Assembly: GCF_030530945.1 (NCBI RefSeq)
Contig: NZ_JAUMTZ010000001.1
Span: forward strand, 125,196 to 144,535
DNA from: Kocuria sp.
GTDB lineage: Bacteria; Actinomycetota; Actinomycetes; Actinomycetales; Micrococcaceae
Length of the DNA: 19,340 nucleotides
Direction of reading: 5' to 3'
The translations under genes and the position numbers were made by a program. This document shows, piece by piece, positions 1 to 8,818 of the stretch (position 1 is the stretch's first letter; each line of letters starts with the position of its first letter). Under the pieces are notes generated by a model. It was given only the letters and a program-made list of their open reading frames with translations. It ran no database searches and had not been told where the DNA came from.

Positions 1-348
1 GGCCACGGCGCCGGTTCCGGACACGGCTCCGGCCGACGCGGGGACCGTGAGAAGCCGGCGCGCGCCAGGGGCCTGGACACCATCCAGCTCGGCCGGGAGG
101 ACGTGGACGTCTCCGCGCTCACCCAGCTCGTGGACCCCTCCCAGACGGAGGCGGTCGCGCGGCTGCTCGACGAGGTCCAGCGCACCGCGGACGGGCAGAC
201 CCCTCTGACGCGGCTCGTCGAGGACGCCCTGGACCGCGTCGCCCGCGACGGCCTGGACGCCCTCGCCCACCACCGCGGGCACCCGGGCCACCTGGCCCTT
301 CCCCGGGCGCAGGACGTGGCGGCGGCCTACCACCGGGTGCGGCGCTGA
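1..348 (+). CDS. Predicted ABC-class P-loop ATPase, C-terminal fragment
   Basis: The reading frame is open from the first base of the window to a TGA at 346-348, so the start lies outside. The visible part is about 115 residues. It opens with a Gly/His/Arg-rich linker (about residues 1-23), followed by the block RGLDTIQLGREDVDVSALTQ and then LVDPSQTEAVARLL. I recognise this as the conserved C-terminal end of the 'predicted ATPase of the ABC class' family (COG3044-like), whose nucleotide-binding core would be upstream. An internal GTG at 103 is not the start, because the conserved block begins before it. The molecular role of the family is poorly known. The gene ends about 200 bases before the convergent permease gene. 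The family call rests on memory of the C-terminal motif only. Confidence 0.6.
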   Translation, partial: GHGAGSGHGSGRRGDREKPARARGLDTIQLGREDVDVSALTQLVDPSQTEAVARLLDEVQRTADGQTPLTRLVEDALDRVARDGLDALAHHRGHPGHLALPRAQDVAAAYHRVRR

Positions 349-423
349 GCTGACCGGCTCCCCCTACCGATCCCGCCCGGCTACCCCGCCCCCTACCCCG
401 CACCCCCGCACACCCCGCTGCGT

Positions 424-473
424 TTGCTCCGTTGTTGCCGATTTCAGCCGGGAAATCTGCATCAGCGGAGCAA
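424..473. terminator. Long compound hairpin between convergent genes
   Basis: The arms TTGCTCCGTTG (424-434) and CAGCGGAGCAA (463-473) form 11 pairs, including one G-U. After one mismatch, TGC/GCA (436-438 with 459-461) pairs, and after another mismatch GATTTC (440-445) pairs with GAAATC (452-457) around a six-base loop. The whole is a near-continuous 20-pair stem. It lies between the ATPase fragment and the oppositely directed permease, where a bidirectional terminator is expected. There is no clean T-run on either side, so termination is inferred from position and structure. The element is much richer in A and T than its surroundings. Confidence 0.55.
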
Positions 474-488
474 TTGCGGGGGCGGTAA

Positions 489-498
489 GGGGGGGGGG
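489..498. repeat. Homopolymer run of ten G
   Basis: Ten consecutive G (489-498) are followed by one A and five more G (500-504), inside the gap between the ATPase fragment and the permease gene. It is a simple-sequence tract with no coding role that I can see. Confidence 0.9.
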
Positions 499-552
499 AG
501 GGGGCGGGAGAGGGGTGCTTCGAGCGGGGAGGGGACGCGGCGGCGTCGTGCG

Positions 553-2115
<1,563 letters not shown>

Positions 2116-2159
2116 GGGTTCCTCGGGGTGCGCCGCAAGTGCGGTGACGGTCGTGTGCT

Positions 2160-2174
2160 CTGCTCAGCAGTGTA
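2160..2174 (-). promoter_or_regulatory. Candidate -10 box and overlapping palindrome for the NCS2 permease
   Basis: On the minus strand TACACT (2174-2169) matches the actinobacterial TANNNT -10 pattern about 55 bases upstream of the permease ATG. It overlaps a perfect palindrome CTGCT-C-AGCAG (2160-2170), which would sit at the transcription start and could be an operator. A clear -35 box is not seen. Confidence 0.35.
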
Positions 2175-2260
2175 GGCACCCGGGGAGCGCGCCCCGAACC
2201 CGCTCAGCCCCGGTCCGGTGTCTGCGGGCGCAGGGCGGACACCGTGCCAGGTGGCGGGAA

Positions 2261-2280
2261 AGTCTTCCGTCCGCAAGACT
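2261..2280. promoter_or_regulatory. Inverted repeat AGTCTT-N8-AAGACT, candidate operator
   Basis: AGTCTT (2261-2266) and AAGACT (2275-2280) are perfect inverted arms around an 8-base spacer. A third copy of the half-site, AGTCTT, lies at 2313-2318, 21 bases before the ribosome-binding site of the DUF1275 gene. The arrangement in a divergent promoter region suggests a binding site for a dimeric regulator. No regulator gene is visible in the window. Confidence 0.4.
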
Positions 2281-2350
2281 GTCACGCTTCGACGCCCCCG
2301 CGCGCCGCTGCCAGTCTTCGGCGCGGCGCAGACAGGAAGGTCCACTCTCG

Positions 2351-3070
2351 TTGTCCCACACCCATCCTGCACTCGGCCCATACCACGACAGACGGGAGAT
2401 GGCCCTCGGAATCGTCCTGGCCGCGCTGGCGGGGACCATCGGAGCTGCGGCGTGGACCCACACGGAGGGCTGGTACGTCACGTTCATGACCGGCAACACC
2501 GAGCGGATGGTCCTGGAGCACTACAAGACCAACCATCTGCTGGGAATCAGTGCGCTGGCCACGGTCCTGTTCTTCGTGCTGGGTGTGGTGCTGGCCACCC
2601 TGGCCAGGGTGTTCCTGTGGCGCAAGGCCAGCCATGGTGCGACGCTCGTGACGGCGGCAGCCACCTACGGGGCCTGGGCGGTCGACGCGTTGACCAACGA
2701 CTCGGGCGCGGTCTTCGGGGTGGCGCCCGTTCTGGCGCTCGCCCTGGGTCTGGGGGCGCTGAACACCTCCATCAGCCGTGACAACCAGGTGGTTATGCCG
2801 CTGTCCTACGTCACCGGAACCCTGGTGAAGCTGGGGCAGGGCGTTGCACTGCACCTGGCAGGTGTGCAGAGGTGGGTGTGGGTGTCCCAGGCCGTGACGT
2901 ATGCGGGCTTTCTCGTGGGGGCGGCCCTCGGCGGAGCCGTTCTGCACGCGGTTCCCAGCGGTGCCGCCCTGGCCTCGCTCGCCGGGATGACAACCGTCGT
3001 CGCGGTGGTCACGTGGCGTCTCGACCACCCCGCCTTCTCGTTCGAGGACGCCCACGGATCCAACACCTGA
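2351..3070 (+). CDS. YoaK / DUF1275 family membrane protein
   Basis: A membrane protein of 239 residues from the chosen start, a normal length for the YoaK/DUF1275 family, whose function is not firmly established. The family signature FMTGNT occurs at residues 45-50 after the first hydrophobic helix, and a second related motif, SYVTGTLVKLGQG, near residue 153. About six membrane segments are visible, ending in a short polar tail. I chose TTG at 2351 because AGGAAGG (2334-2340) sits exactly ten bases upstream. The in-frame ATG at 2399 has only GGGAG directly abutting it, which is too close, and would remove the polar N-terminal tail. No operon partner is obvious; the next gene starts 123 bases downstream. 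Its codons use slightly more A and T than its neighbours, which may or may not mean transfer. Confidence 0.82.
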   Translation: MSHTHPALGPYHDRREMALGIVLAALAGTIGAAAWTHTEGWYVTFMTGNTERMVLEHYKTNHLLGISALATVLFFVLGVVLATLARVFLWRKASHGATLVTAAATYGAWAVDALTNDSGAVFGVAPVLALALGLGALNTSISRDNQVVMPLSYVTGTLVKLGQGVALHLAGVQRWVWVSQAVTYAGFLVGAALGGAVLHAVPSGAALASLAGMTTVVAVVTWRLDHPAFSFEDAHGSNT

Positions 3071-3082
3071 GCCGACGACGAC

Positions 3083-3108
3083 GGCGCCCACTCGACGCTG
3101 CGGGCGCC
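3083..3108 (+). terminator. Weak GC hairpin after the DUF1275 gene
   Basis: GGCGCCC (3083-3089) and GGGCGCC (3102-3108) are perfect 7-base arms around a 12-base loop, 13 bases after the DUF1275 stop codon. A competing stem, CGCCCAC (3085-3091) with GTGGGCG (3111-3117), shares the 5' arm. No T-run follows, so this is a weak terminator candidate. Confidence 0.3.
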
Positions 3109-3182
3109 ACGTGGGCGTGTGTGCCGTCAGAGACTCGGACTGGTTGGAACGGTCATGCGCCCGGCCGCGCCGGGAACCGACT

Positions 3183-3188
3183 ACCCTA
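3183..3188 (+). promoter_or_regulatory. -10-like box placing transcription start at the PRTase ATG
   Basis: TACCCT fits TANNNT and ends five bases before the ATG at 3194, so the expected transcription start would be at or next to the start codon, giving a leaderless mRNA. No good -35 box is visible. Confidence 0.35.
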
Positions 3189-3193
3189 CGGGA

Positions 3194-3697
3194 ATGGCCT
3201 TTCACGCGGACTCCACCGAACTGGACACCAAGGAAATCCTCACCTGGGAGGGTTTCGGCACCGCCAGCCGGGAGCTGGCCCAGCAGATCGTGGACTCGGA
3301 GTTCGTTCCGGACATCATCATCGCGGTGGCCCGTGGCGGCCTGCTGCCCGCCGGCGCCCTCTCCTACGCGATGGGCGTGAAGCTCTCCGACGCCGTGAAC
3401 GTGGAGTTCTACACGGACGTCCACGAGACCCTCCCGGACCCCGTGCTGCTGGCCCCCATGCTGGACACCGAGTCCATCGACCACAAGAAGGTCCTGGTGG
3501 TGGACGACGTGGTGGACTCCGGGCGCACCCTGGCCCTGGTGCTGGAGCTGCTGCGCGGCTACGGCGCCGAGTGCCGCTCCGCGGTGATCTACGAGAAGCC
3601 CCGCTCGGAGGTCCGCCCCGACTTCTCCTGGAAGTCCACGGACGAGTGGATCGTCTTCCCGTGGTCCGCGCAGGAGCCGGTCACCAGGACCCGGTGA
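3194..3697 (+). CDS. Purine-type phosphoribosyltransferase (Gpt/COG2236-like)
   Basis: A cytoplasmic type I phosphoribosyltransferase of 167 residues, expected to join a free purine base (hypoxanthine, guanine or xanthine) to PRPP to form the nucleotide. The PRPP-binding loop VLVVDDVVDSGRT is at residues 100-112. The N-terminal flexible region AVARGGLLPAGALSYAMG precedes it as in the family, and the C-terminal WIVFPWSAQEP is typical of the COG2236 subgroup. I place the start at ATG 3194, consistent with a leaderless transcript from TACCCT. An in-frame ATG at 3155, preceded by a GGAACGG ribosome-binding-like sequence, would add 13 residues and cannot be excluded. The base specificity is not decided by the sequence. 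The gene converges with ackA. Confidence 0.85.
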   Translation: MAFHADSTELDTKEILTWEGFGTASRELAQQIVDSEFVPDIIIAVARGGLLPAGALSYAMGVKLSDAVNVEFYTDVHETLPDPVLLAPMLDTESIDHKKVLVVDDVVDSGRTLALVLELLRGYGAECRSAVIYEKPRSEVRPDFSWKSTDEWIVFPWSAQEPVTRTR

Positions 3698-3701
3698 CCG
3701 G
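3677..3701. terminator. First of two tandem hairpins at the PRTase/ackA junction
   Basis: CCGGTCACC (3677-3685) and GGTGACCGG (3693-3701) are perfect 9-base arms around a 7-base loop. The hairpin overlaps the last codons and stop of the phosphoribosyltransferase gene. It stands three bases before a second, stronger hairpin. Confidence 0.5.
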
Positions 3702-3703
3702 GA

Positions 3704-3732
3704 AGCTGGTCACCGGTGACCGGTGACCAGCT
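3704..3732. terminator. Bidirectional terminator hairpin between PRTase and ackA
   Basis: AGCTGGTCACCGG (3704-3716) and CCGGTGACCAGCT (3720-3732) are perfect 13-base arms around the loop TGA. The structure fills the gap between the convergent phosphoribosyltransferase (stop 3697) and ackA (stop 3742). There is no U-tract, as is common for high-GC actinobacterial terminators. Confidence 0.7.
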
Positions 3733-3741
3733 CCCCGGTGG

Positions 3742-4974
3742 TCACTGCCCCACGCGCTCCCACACCAGGGCGGCGGTGGCCTCGGCAATGGCCCGCTCCT
3801 CGTCCGTGGCGACCACCAGGACCTCGATCGCGGAACCCGGTGCGCTGATCCGGGTCACGTCCCCCTCTGTGTGCTCGTTGAGCTCCGGGTCCAGGGTGAT
3901 GCCGAGCGCACCGAGCTGGTCGCAGACCAGGGCGCGGAACGCGGGGGAGTTCTCCCCGATCCCGGCGGTGAACAGCAGCGCCTGCGCGCCGCCCACGGCC
4001 ACGTGGTAGGCACCCACGTACTTGGCCAGCCGGTACGCGGCCATGTCCAGGACCAGCTGCGCCCGCTGATCTCCGGCGTCGGCGTGCTGCTGGACGGCCC
4101 GCATGTCCGAGTCCCCGCAGATCCCCTCGAGCCCGGACTCCTTGTTGAGGATCCGGTCCAGCTCCTTGGCCGTCAGCTGCGGGTTGCGCTCCAGCATGGC
4201 GGTGACCACGGAGGGGTCCAGGTCGCCGCTGCGGGTGCCCATCACCAGCCCGGCCAGGGGCGTGTACCCCATGGAGGTGTCGAAGGACTGGCCGTTGCGG
4301 ATCGCGGTGGCGGACGCGCCGTTGCCCAGGTGGGTCACCACCGCGTTGAACTGCTCGCGGGGGATCCCCAGGAACTCGCACGCCTTGCCCGTGACGTAGT
4401 CGTGGGAGGTGCCGTGGAACCCGTAGCGGCGCATCCCGTGCATGGTGTACCACTCCTCCGGCACGGCGTAGCGCCACGCCTTCTCCGGCATGGTGCGGTG
4501 GAACGCGGTGTCGAACACGCAGACCTGCGGCATCCCCGGGTAGGTCTTCTGGATGGCGCGCAGCCCCAGGGCGTGCGCCGGGTTGTGCAGCGGGGCCAGA
4601 GGGGCCAGGCGCTCGATGGCGCGGATGATCTCGTTGTTCACCAGCACCGGCGCGGAGAAGCGCTCGCCGCCGTGCACCACGCGGTGGCCCGCGGCGTCGA
4701 TGGTGCGTCCGCCGAGCTCCTCGTCCAGGCGCTGCGCGAGGATCTCCAGGGCCTGCGTGTGGTTCTCGATCTCGGAGGTCCCGATGTTCTCGATCAGACC
4801 CTTGGTGACCACCTCTCCGCCCTCCACCCCGGCGGTGGCCCGGTCCAGGGTCACGTTCTCGTTGATCGCGGGCATCGAGGACGTGTACGCCTGAGGCTCT
4901 TCGCCCGCCGGCACGACCTCCCGGACCTGGTACTTGATGGACGAGGAACCGCAGTTGACGACGAGCACGAGCAT
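3742..4974 (-). CDS. ackA: Acetate kinase
   Basis: A 410-residue cytoplasmic kinase interconverting acetyl phosphate plus ADP and acetate plus ATP, the second half of the Pta-AckA route. The first family signature VLVVNCGSSSIK is at residues 3-14. HRVVHGGERFS, HNPAHALGLRA, VFDTAFHRTMP and RYGFHGTSHDYV follow in the usual order, and the C-terminal half carries FTAGIGENSPAFR. Length is normal for the family. The start ATG at 4974 is preceded by AAGGA seven bases away and gives the standard MLVLVVN N-terminus. The frame stays open upstream to about 5145 but that part has no family similarity. The gene is separated from pta by a cardiolipin synthase gene on the other strand. Confidence 0.96.
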   Translation of the reverse strand: MLVLVVNCGSSSIKYQVREVVPAGEEPQAYTSSMPAINENVTLDRATAGVEGGEVVTKGLIENIGTSEIENHTQALEILAQRLDEELGGRTIDAAGHRVVHGGERFSAPVLVNNEIIRAIERLAPLAPLHNPAHALGLRAIQKTYPGMPQVCVFDTAFHRTMPEKAWRYAVPEEWYTMHGMRRYGFHGTSHDYVTGKACEFLGIPREQFNAVVTHLGNGASATAIRNGQSFDTSMGYTPLAGLVMGTRSGDLDPSVVTAMLERNPQLTAKELDRILNKESGLEGICGDSDMRAVQQHADAGDQRAQLVLDMAAYRLAKYVGAYHVAVGGAQALLFTAGIGENSPAFRALVCDQLGALGITLDPELNEHTEGDVTRISAPGSAIEVLVVATDEERAIAEATAALVWERVGQ

Positions 4975-5062
4975 GGCGTTGTCCTTGGGATCGGCGGGCA
5001 GGGTGACCACCTCGATGGTCTCACGCAGGGTGGCCCGGGGCCCGCGACGACGCTCCACAGCC

Positions 5063-5090
5063 CGGCACGGAGCGCGCGGGCACCGTGCCG
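5063..5090. promoter_or_regulatory. Hairpin in the ackA/cls divergent region
   Basis: CGGCACGG (5063-5070) and CCGTGCCG (5083-5090) are perfect 8-base arms around a 12-base loop. An overlapping alternative, GCCCGGC (5060-5066) with GCCGGGC (5092-5098), is also possible. It lies between ackA and cls, just upstream of the cls -10 candidate. The role is unknown. Confidence 0.35.
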
Positions 5091-5114
5091 CGCCGGGCCG
5101 GGGGACGGGCGGCC

Positions 5115-5120
5115 TACGAT
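5115..5120 (+). promoter_or_regulatory. Candidate -10 box of the cardiolipin synthase gene
   Basis: TACGAT matches TANNNT and stands 35 bases before the ATG at 5156, implying a leader of about 30 bases containing the TTGGAG ribosome-binding site. No convincing -35 box is seen. Confidence 0.4.
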
Positions 5121-5155
5121 GAGTGCCACGTGTCCCTCGGCGCATTGGAGCTCAC

Positions 5156-6628
5156 ATGGACTGGACGACGGTCGGCACGGTGGCCTACCTGGTCATCGAC
5201 TACGGCATCAAGATCGTCGCGATCGGGGTGGTCCCGGAGAACCGCAGGCCGTCATCGTCCAACGCCTGGCTGATGATCATCCTGGTGCTGCCCGTGGTGG
5301 GTCTGCCGCTGTTCCTCATGCTGGGCAGCCCGTTCGTGCACGGGCGGCGGTACCGCATCCAGCAGGAGGCGAACAGGAGCCTCACCGAGGGGCTGGAAGA
5401 GTACCCGGACCTCCCGGACGAGGCCGCCCCGCCACGCTGGCTGGAGTCCTTCACCCACATGAACCGCCGGCTCACGGGCCTGCCGTGCGTCACGGGCGTC
5501 AACGTGGAGCTGCTGCCGCAGGAGCACGCCTCCATCGCGTCGATGGCCGAGGCCGTGGACACGGCCACCGACTACGTGCACGTGGAGGTCTACATCATGG
5601 CCTGGGACCAGACCACGGCGCCGTTCTTCGAGGCGCTCGAGCGCGCGGTGCGCCGCGGCGTCGTCGTCCGGGTGCTGCTGGACCAGCTGGGTTCGCGGAA
5701 GTACCCGGGGTACAGGGACCTGGGCAGACGGTTCGACGCCGCCGGGTTCCAGTGGCGTCTCATGATGCCGCTGCGTCCCCTGCGGGGGCAGTGGCGCCGC
5801 CCGGACCTGCGCAACCACCGCAAGCTCGTGGTGGTGGACGGGAACATCGCGTTCATGGGCAGCCAGAACATGATCGACTCCAGCTACCTGTCGAAGAAGA
5901 ACCAGGAGATCGGCCGCCACTGGGTGGACGTCATGACGCGGCTGACCGGCGAGATCACGGAGGAGATCGAGGCGGTCTTCGCGGTGGACTGGTACAGCGA
6001 GACGGGTGAGCGGCTCATGGCCGAGGACTTCGTGCCCTCGCACTCGGCGGTGCCCGTGACGGGTCCGGAGGGCTCGGGGAACTACATGCAGCTGCTGCCC
6101 TCCGGTCCCGGCTTCGAGACCCGGCCCAACGAGCGGCTCTTCGCCGCCATGGCCGACGCCGCCACGGACCGCCTGGTGCTCTGCAGCCCCTACTTCATCC
6201 CGGACGAGTCCCTGCTCGCGGCGGTGACCACGGCCGCGTACCGGGGCGTGAAGGTCGAGCTGTTCACGAGCGAGAAGGCGGACCAGTTCATGGTCGGCCA
6301 CGCGCAGGCGTCCTACTACCAGGCGCTGCTCGAGGCCGGTGTGGTCATCCACCGCTACCGCAGCCCCATGGTGCTGCACACCAAGTTCATGCTCGTGGAC
6401 CGGGAGATGTCCGTGATGGGCTCCTCCAACATGGACATGCGCTCCATGGGCCTGAACTACGAGATCAGCCTGATCTCCTTCGGCGGGGACATGGTGCCGC
6501 AGCTGGAAGAGCTCGCCCAGCGGTACCGGGACGCCTCCACCGTGCTGACCGCCGAGCAGTGGAAGCAGCGGGGCCTGGGCGAGCGGTACCTCAACAGCGT
6601 CTTCCGTCTGACCTCGGCGCTGATGTGA
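5156..6628 (+). CDS. cls: Cardiolipin synthase (phospholipase D superfamily)
   Basis: A 490-residue membrane-bound enzyme expected to form cardiolipin by phosphatidyl transfer between phospholipids. Two hydrophobic segments (about residues 6-25 and 38-58) form the N-terminal membrane anchor of bacterial Cls proteins. Both HKD catalytic motifs are intact: H221-x-K223-x4-D228, followed by GSQN, and H408-x-K410-x4-D415, followed by GSSNMD. The length is typical. The ATG at 5156 has TTGGAG five bases upstream and starts right before the first membrane helix. The gene is divergent from ackA and convergent with pta, so it interrupts the usual pta-ackA pairing. Other PLD-family transferases remain possible, but the membrane anchor plus two HKD motifs makes Cls the best call. 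Confidence 0.92.
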   Translation: MDWTTVGTVAYLVIDYGIKIVAIGVVPENRRPSSSNAWLMIILVLPVVGLPLFLMLGSPFVHGRRYRIQQEANRSLTEGLEEYPDLPDEAAPPRWLESFTHMNRRLTGLPCVTGVNVELLPQEHASIASMAEAVDTATDYVHVEVYIMAWDQTTAPFFEALERAVRRGVVVRVLLDQLGSRKYPGYRDLGRRFDAAGFQWRLMMPLRPLRGQWRRPDLRNHRKLVVVDGNIAFMGSQNMIDSSYLSKKNQEIGRHWVDVMTRLTGEITEEIEAVFAVDWYSETGERLMAEDFVPSHSAVPVTGPEGSGNYMQLLPSGPGFETRPNERLFAAMADAATDRLVLCSPYFIPDESLLAAVTTAAYRGVKVELFTSEKADQFMVGHAQASYYQALLEAGVVIHRYRSPMVLHTKFMLVDREMSVMGSSNMDMRSMGLNYEISLISFGGDMVPQLEELAQRYRDASTVLTAEQWKQRGLGERYLNSVFRLTSALM

Positions 6629-6671
6629 CCGGGCGCTGAAATGGCCGGGCGCGGCATGTCAGCGCCCGGCC
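6629..6671. terminator. cls/pta bidirectional terminator with two alternative stems
   Basis: GGCCGGGCGC (6643-6652) pairs perfectly with GCGCCCGGCC (6662-6671) around a 9-base loop. The same 3' arm can instead pair with an upstream copy: CCGGGCGCTGA (6629-6639) with TCAGCGCCCGG (6659-6669), an 11-base perfect match. The element fills the 51-base gap between the convergent cls and pta genes. Confidence 0.7.
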
Positions 6672-6679
6672 ACCCCGCG

Positions 6680-8773
6680 TCAGAGCGTCTGCGCCTGGAT
6701 CGCCGTGATGGCCACGGTGTTCACGATGTCGTCCACCGTGCACCCGCGGGAGAGGTCGTTCACGGGCTTGCGCAACCCCTGGAGCACCGGGCCCACGGCC
6801 ACGGCGCCTGCGGACTGCTGCACGGCCTTGTACGTGTTGTTGCCGGTGTTCAGGTCCGGGAACACGAACACGGTGGCCTGGCCCGCCACGTGGGAGCCCG
6901 GGAGCTTGGACTTGGCGATCGAGGCGTCCACGGCGGCGTCGTACTGGATGGGGCCCTCCACCTCGAAGTCGGGGTGGGACTCGCGCACCAGCTCGGTGGC
7001 CGCGCGCACCCGCTCCACGTCCTCTCCGGAGCCGGAGCCGCCGGTGGAGTAGGAGAGCATGGCCACGCGCGGGTCCACGCCGAACTCGCGGGCGGTCTGG
7101 GCGGAGGCCAGGGCGATGTCCGCGAGCTGGCGCTCGTCCGGGTTGGGGTTCACCGCGCAGTCGCCGTAGACCAGCACGCGGTCCGCCAGGAGCATGAAGA
7201 ACACGGAGGAGACGATGTTCACGCCCTCGCGGGTCTTCACGAACTCCAGGGCGGGGCGGATGGTGTTCGCGGTGGTGTGCGCCGCGCCGGAGACCATGCC
7301 GTCCACGTCCCCCAGCTGCACCATCATGGTGCCGAAGTAGGAGCCGTCCGTCATGCGCTCCAGCGCCTGCTCCTTGGTCACACCCTTGTGCGAGCGCAGC
7401 CGCACGTACTCGTCCGCGTACCGGTCCCGCAGGGCGGCGTCGTGCTGGAAGTCCACCAGGGTCAGCCCGTCAGCGTCGAAGTCCAGGTCGATGCCCTCGG
7501 ACCGGGCGAGCGCGCGCACGGTGTCGGGCTCACCCAGCACGGTGAGGTCGCAGAAGTTGCGCCGGTGGATCATCTCGGCCGCGCGCAGGATCCGGGGGTC
7601 CTCGCCCTCGGGGAGCACGATGTGCTTGCGGTGCGCCCGCGCGGACTCCACGAGTTCGTGCAGGAACCGCAGCGGGGTGCGCCGGACCGGGCGCGGAAGG
7701 GTGAGGCGCCCGGAGAGCTCGTCGCTGTCCACGTGCTCGGCCCAGGCCCCACGCGCCGCGGCGATCTTGCGGGAGTGGGCCCCCGCCAGCGTGCCGCGGG
7801 TGCCGGCCACGGCCTGCGCGGTGGTGAACGTGTCCTGCCCGGTGCTCAGCACGGGGAACGGCGCGGCACTGAGCAGGGACGCCACCGCGCCGGTGGGCCG
7901 GAAGCCGCCCGTCAGCAGCATGCCCGCCGGGGCGGGCAGCGTGGGCGCCAACGACGACGCCAGGGTCGCCGAGACCACGTCCGTCCGGTCACCGGGGGTG
8001 ATCACCAGGTCCCCGTCCGCGATCTGGTCCAGGAAGTTGCCCGCGGTCATGGCGGCCACCTTCACGGCCTTGATGTCACGGTCCAGGGAACCGGCGTTGA
8101 CATCCGTGTCGTAGCCGTGCGCGTCCACGAGCTCGGCCACGGTGGGGTTGGAGATGGCGGGAATCTCCGGGATCACGTACGCCGGGAGGTTGTGGTCGCC
8201 CGGCTTGGCCTCGCGCCGGATCTGCTCCACCTGGGAGGGGTCCGCGCGGTTCACGATCACGGCGTAGATGTCGCACCCCGCCTGGCGCAGCTCGGTGCGG
8301 GTCACGTCGATCGCGTTCACCACGTCCTTGACCCGCTCGGAGTCGTGGGCGCTGATCACGGCGGCCACGGAGCAGCCCATGTCGTTGGCCAGCCGGGCGT
8401 TGAGGTCGAACTCGGCGGTGACCGCGTTGTGGGCCAGCAGGTCCGTGCCGTCCACCAGGATCACGTCGCACTCGCGGGCCATCTCCGCGTACACGGACAC
8501 GGCCTCGGAGTCGAGCTCGTCGTGCTCCCCGGAGGCCAGGATCTCCCGGGTGCGCTCCAGGGACACCCCGCCGCGGCACCGGGAGTCCGGCAGGTCGAAG
8601 GTGCGCTTCATGAGCTGCAGGACGGAGTCCTCCTGCGGGGTGGCGCCGTCGTGCACCGGGCGGAAGAAGCCCAGCGCGTCCGTGCGCTTGAACATGGTGT
8701 CCGCCAGGCCCAGGGCCACCAGCGTCTTGCCGCTCAGCGGAGTCATGGCGGAGATGTAGATGCCCTGTGTCAT
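6680..8773 (-). CDS. pta: Phosphate acetyltransferase, long form
   Basis: A 697-residue cytoplasmic enzyme interconverting acetyl-CoA plus phosphate and acetyl phosphate plus CoA, feeding AckA. It is the long Pta form. An N-terminal P-loop-like domain begins with MTPLSGKTLVALGLAD (about residues 10-25), a middle DRTGG-type domain follows, and the catalytic PTA domain starts near residue 380 with HIVLPEGEDPRILRAAE. Late motifs such as YSTGGSGSGEDVERVRAA and FVFPDLNTGNNTYKAVQ are typical of the family. The start ATG at 8773 has AAGGGAG (8788-8782) eight bases upstream. The catalytic domain looks complete, ending in VAITAIQAQTL. Its partner ackA is on the same strand but about 1.7 kb away beyond cls. 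Confidence 0.95.
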   Translation of the reverse strand: MTQGIYISAMTPLSGKTLVALGLADTMFKRTDALGFFRPVHDGATPQEDSVLQLMKRTFDLPDSRCRGGVSLERTREILASGEHDELDSEAVSVYAEMARECDVILVDGTDLLAHNAVTAEFDLNARLANDMGCSVAAVISAHDSERVKDVVNAIDVTRTELRQAGCDIYAVIVNRADPSQVEQIRREAKPGDHNLPAYVIPEIPAISNPTVAELVDAHGYDTDVNAGSLDRDIKAVKVAAMTAGNFLDQIADGDLVITPGDRTDVVSATLASSLAPTLPAPAGMLLTGGFRPTGAVASLLSAAPFPVLSTGQDTFTTAQAVAGTRGTLAGAHSRKIAAARGAWAEHVDSDELSGRLTLPRPVRRTPLRFLHELVESARAHRKHIVLPEGEDPRILRAAEMIHRRNFCDLTVLGEPDTVRALARSEGIDLDFDADGLTLVDFQHDAALRDRYADEYVRLRSHKGVTKEQALERMTDGSYFGTMMVQLGDVDGMVSGAAHTTANTIRPALEFVKTREGVNIVSSVFFMLLADRVLVYGDCAVNPNPDERQLADIALASAQTAREFGVDPRVAMLSYSTGGSGSGEDVERVRAATELVRESHPDFEVEGPIQYDAAVDASIAKSKLPGSHVAGQATVFVFPDLNTGNNTYKAVQQSAGAVAVGPVLQGLRKPVNDLSRGCTVDDIVNTVAITAIQAQTL

Positions 8774-8812
8774 GGAACGTGCTCCCTTGCGTGGTCCTGC
8801 GGTGGTGCCCCC

Positions 8813-8818
8813 AGTCTA
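8813..8818 (-). promoter_or_regulatory. Candidate -10 box of pta
   Basis: On the minus strand TAGACT (8818-8813) matches TANNNT, about 40 bases before the pta ATG, implying a leader of roughly 30 bases that contains the AAGGGAG ribosome-binding site. A -35 box is not evident. Confidence 0.4.
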
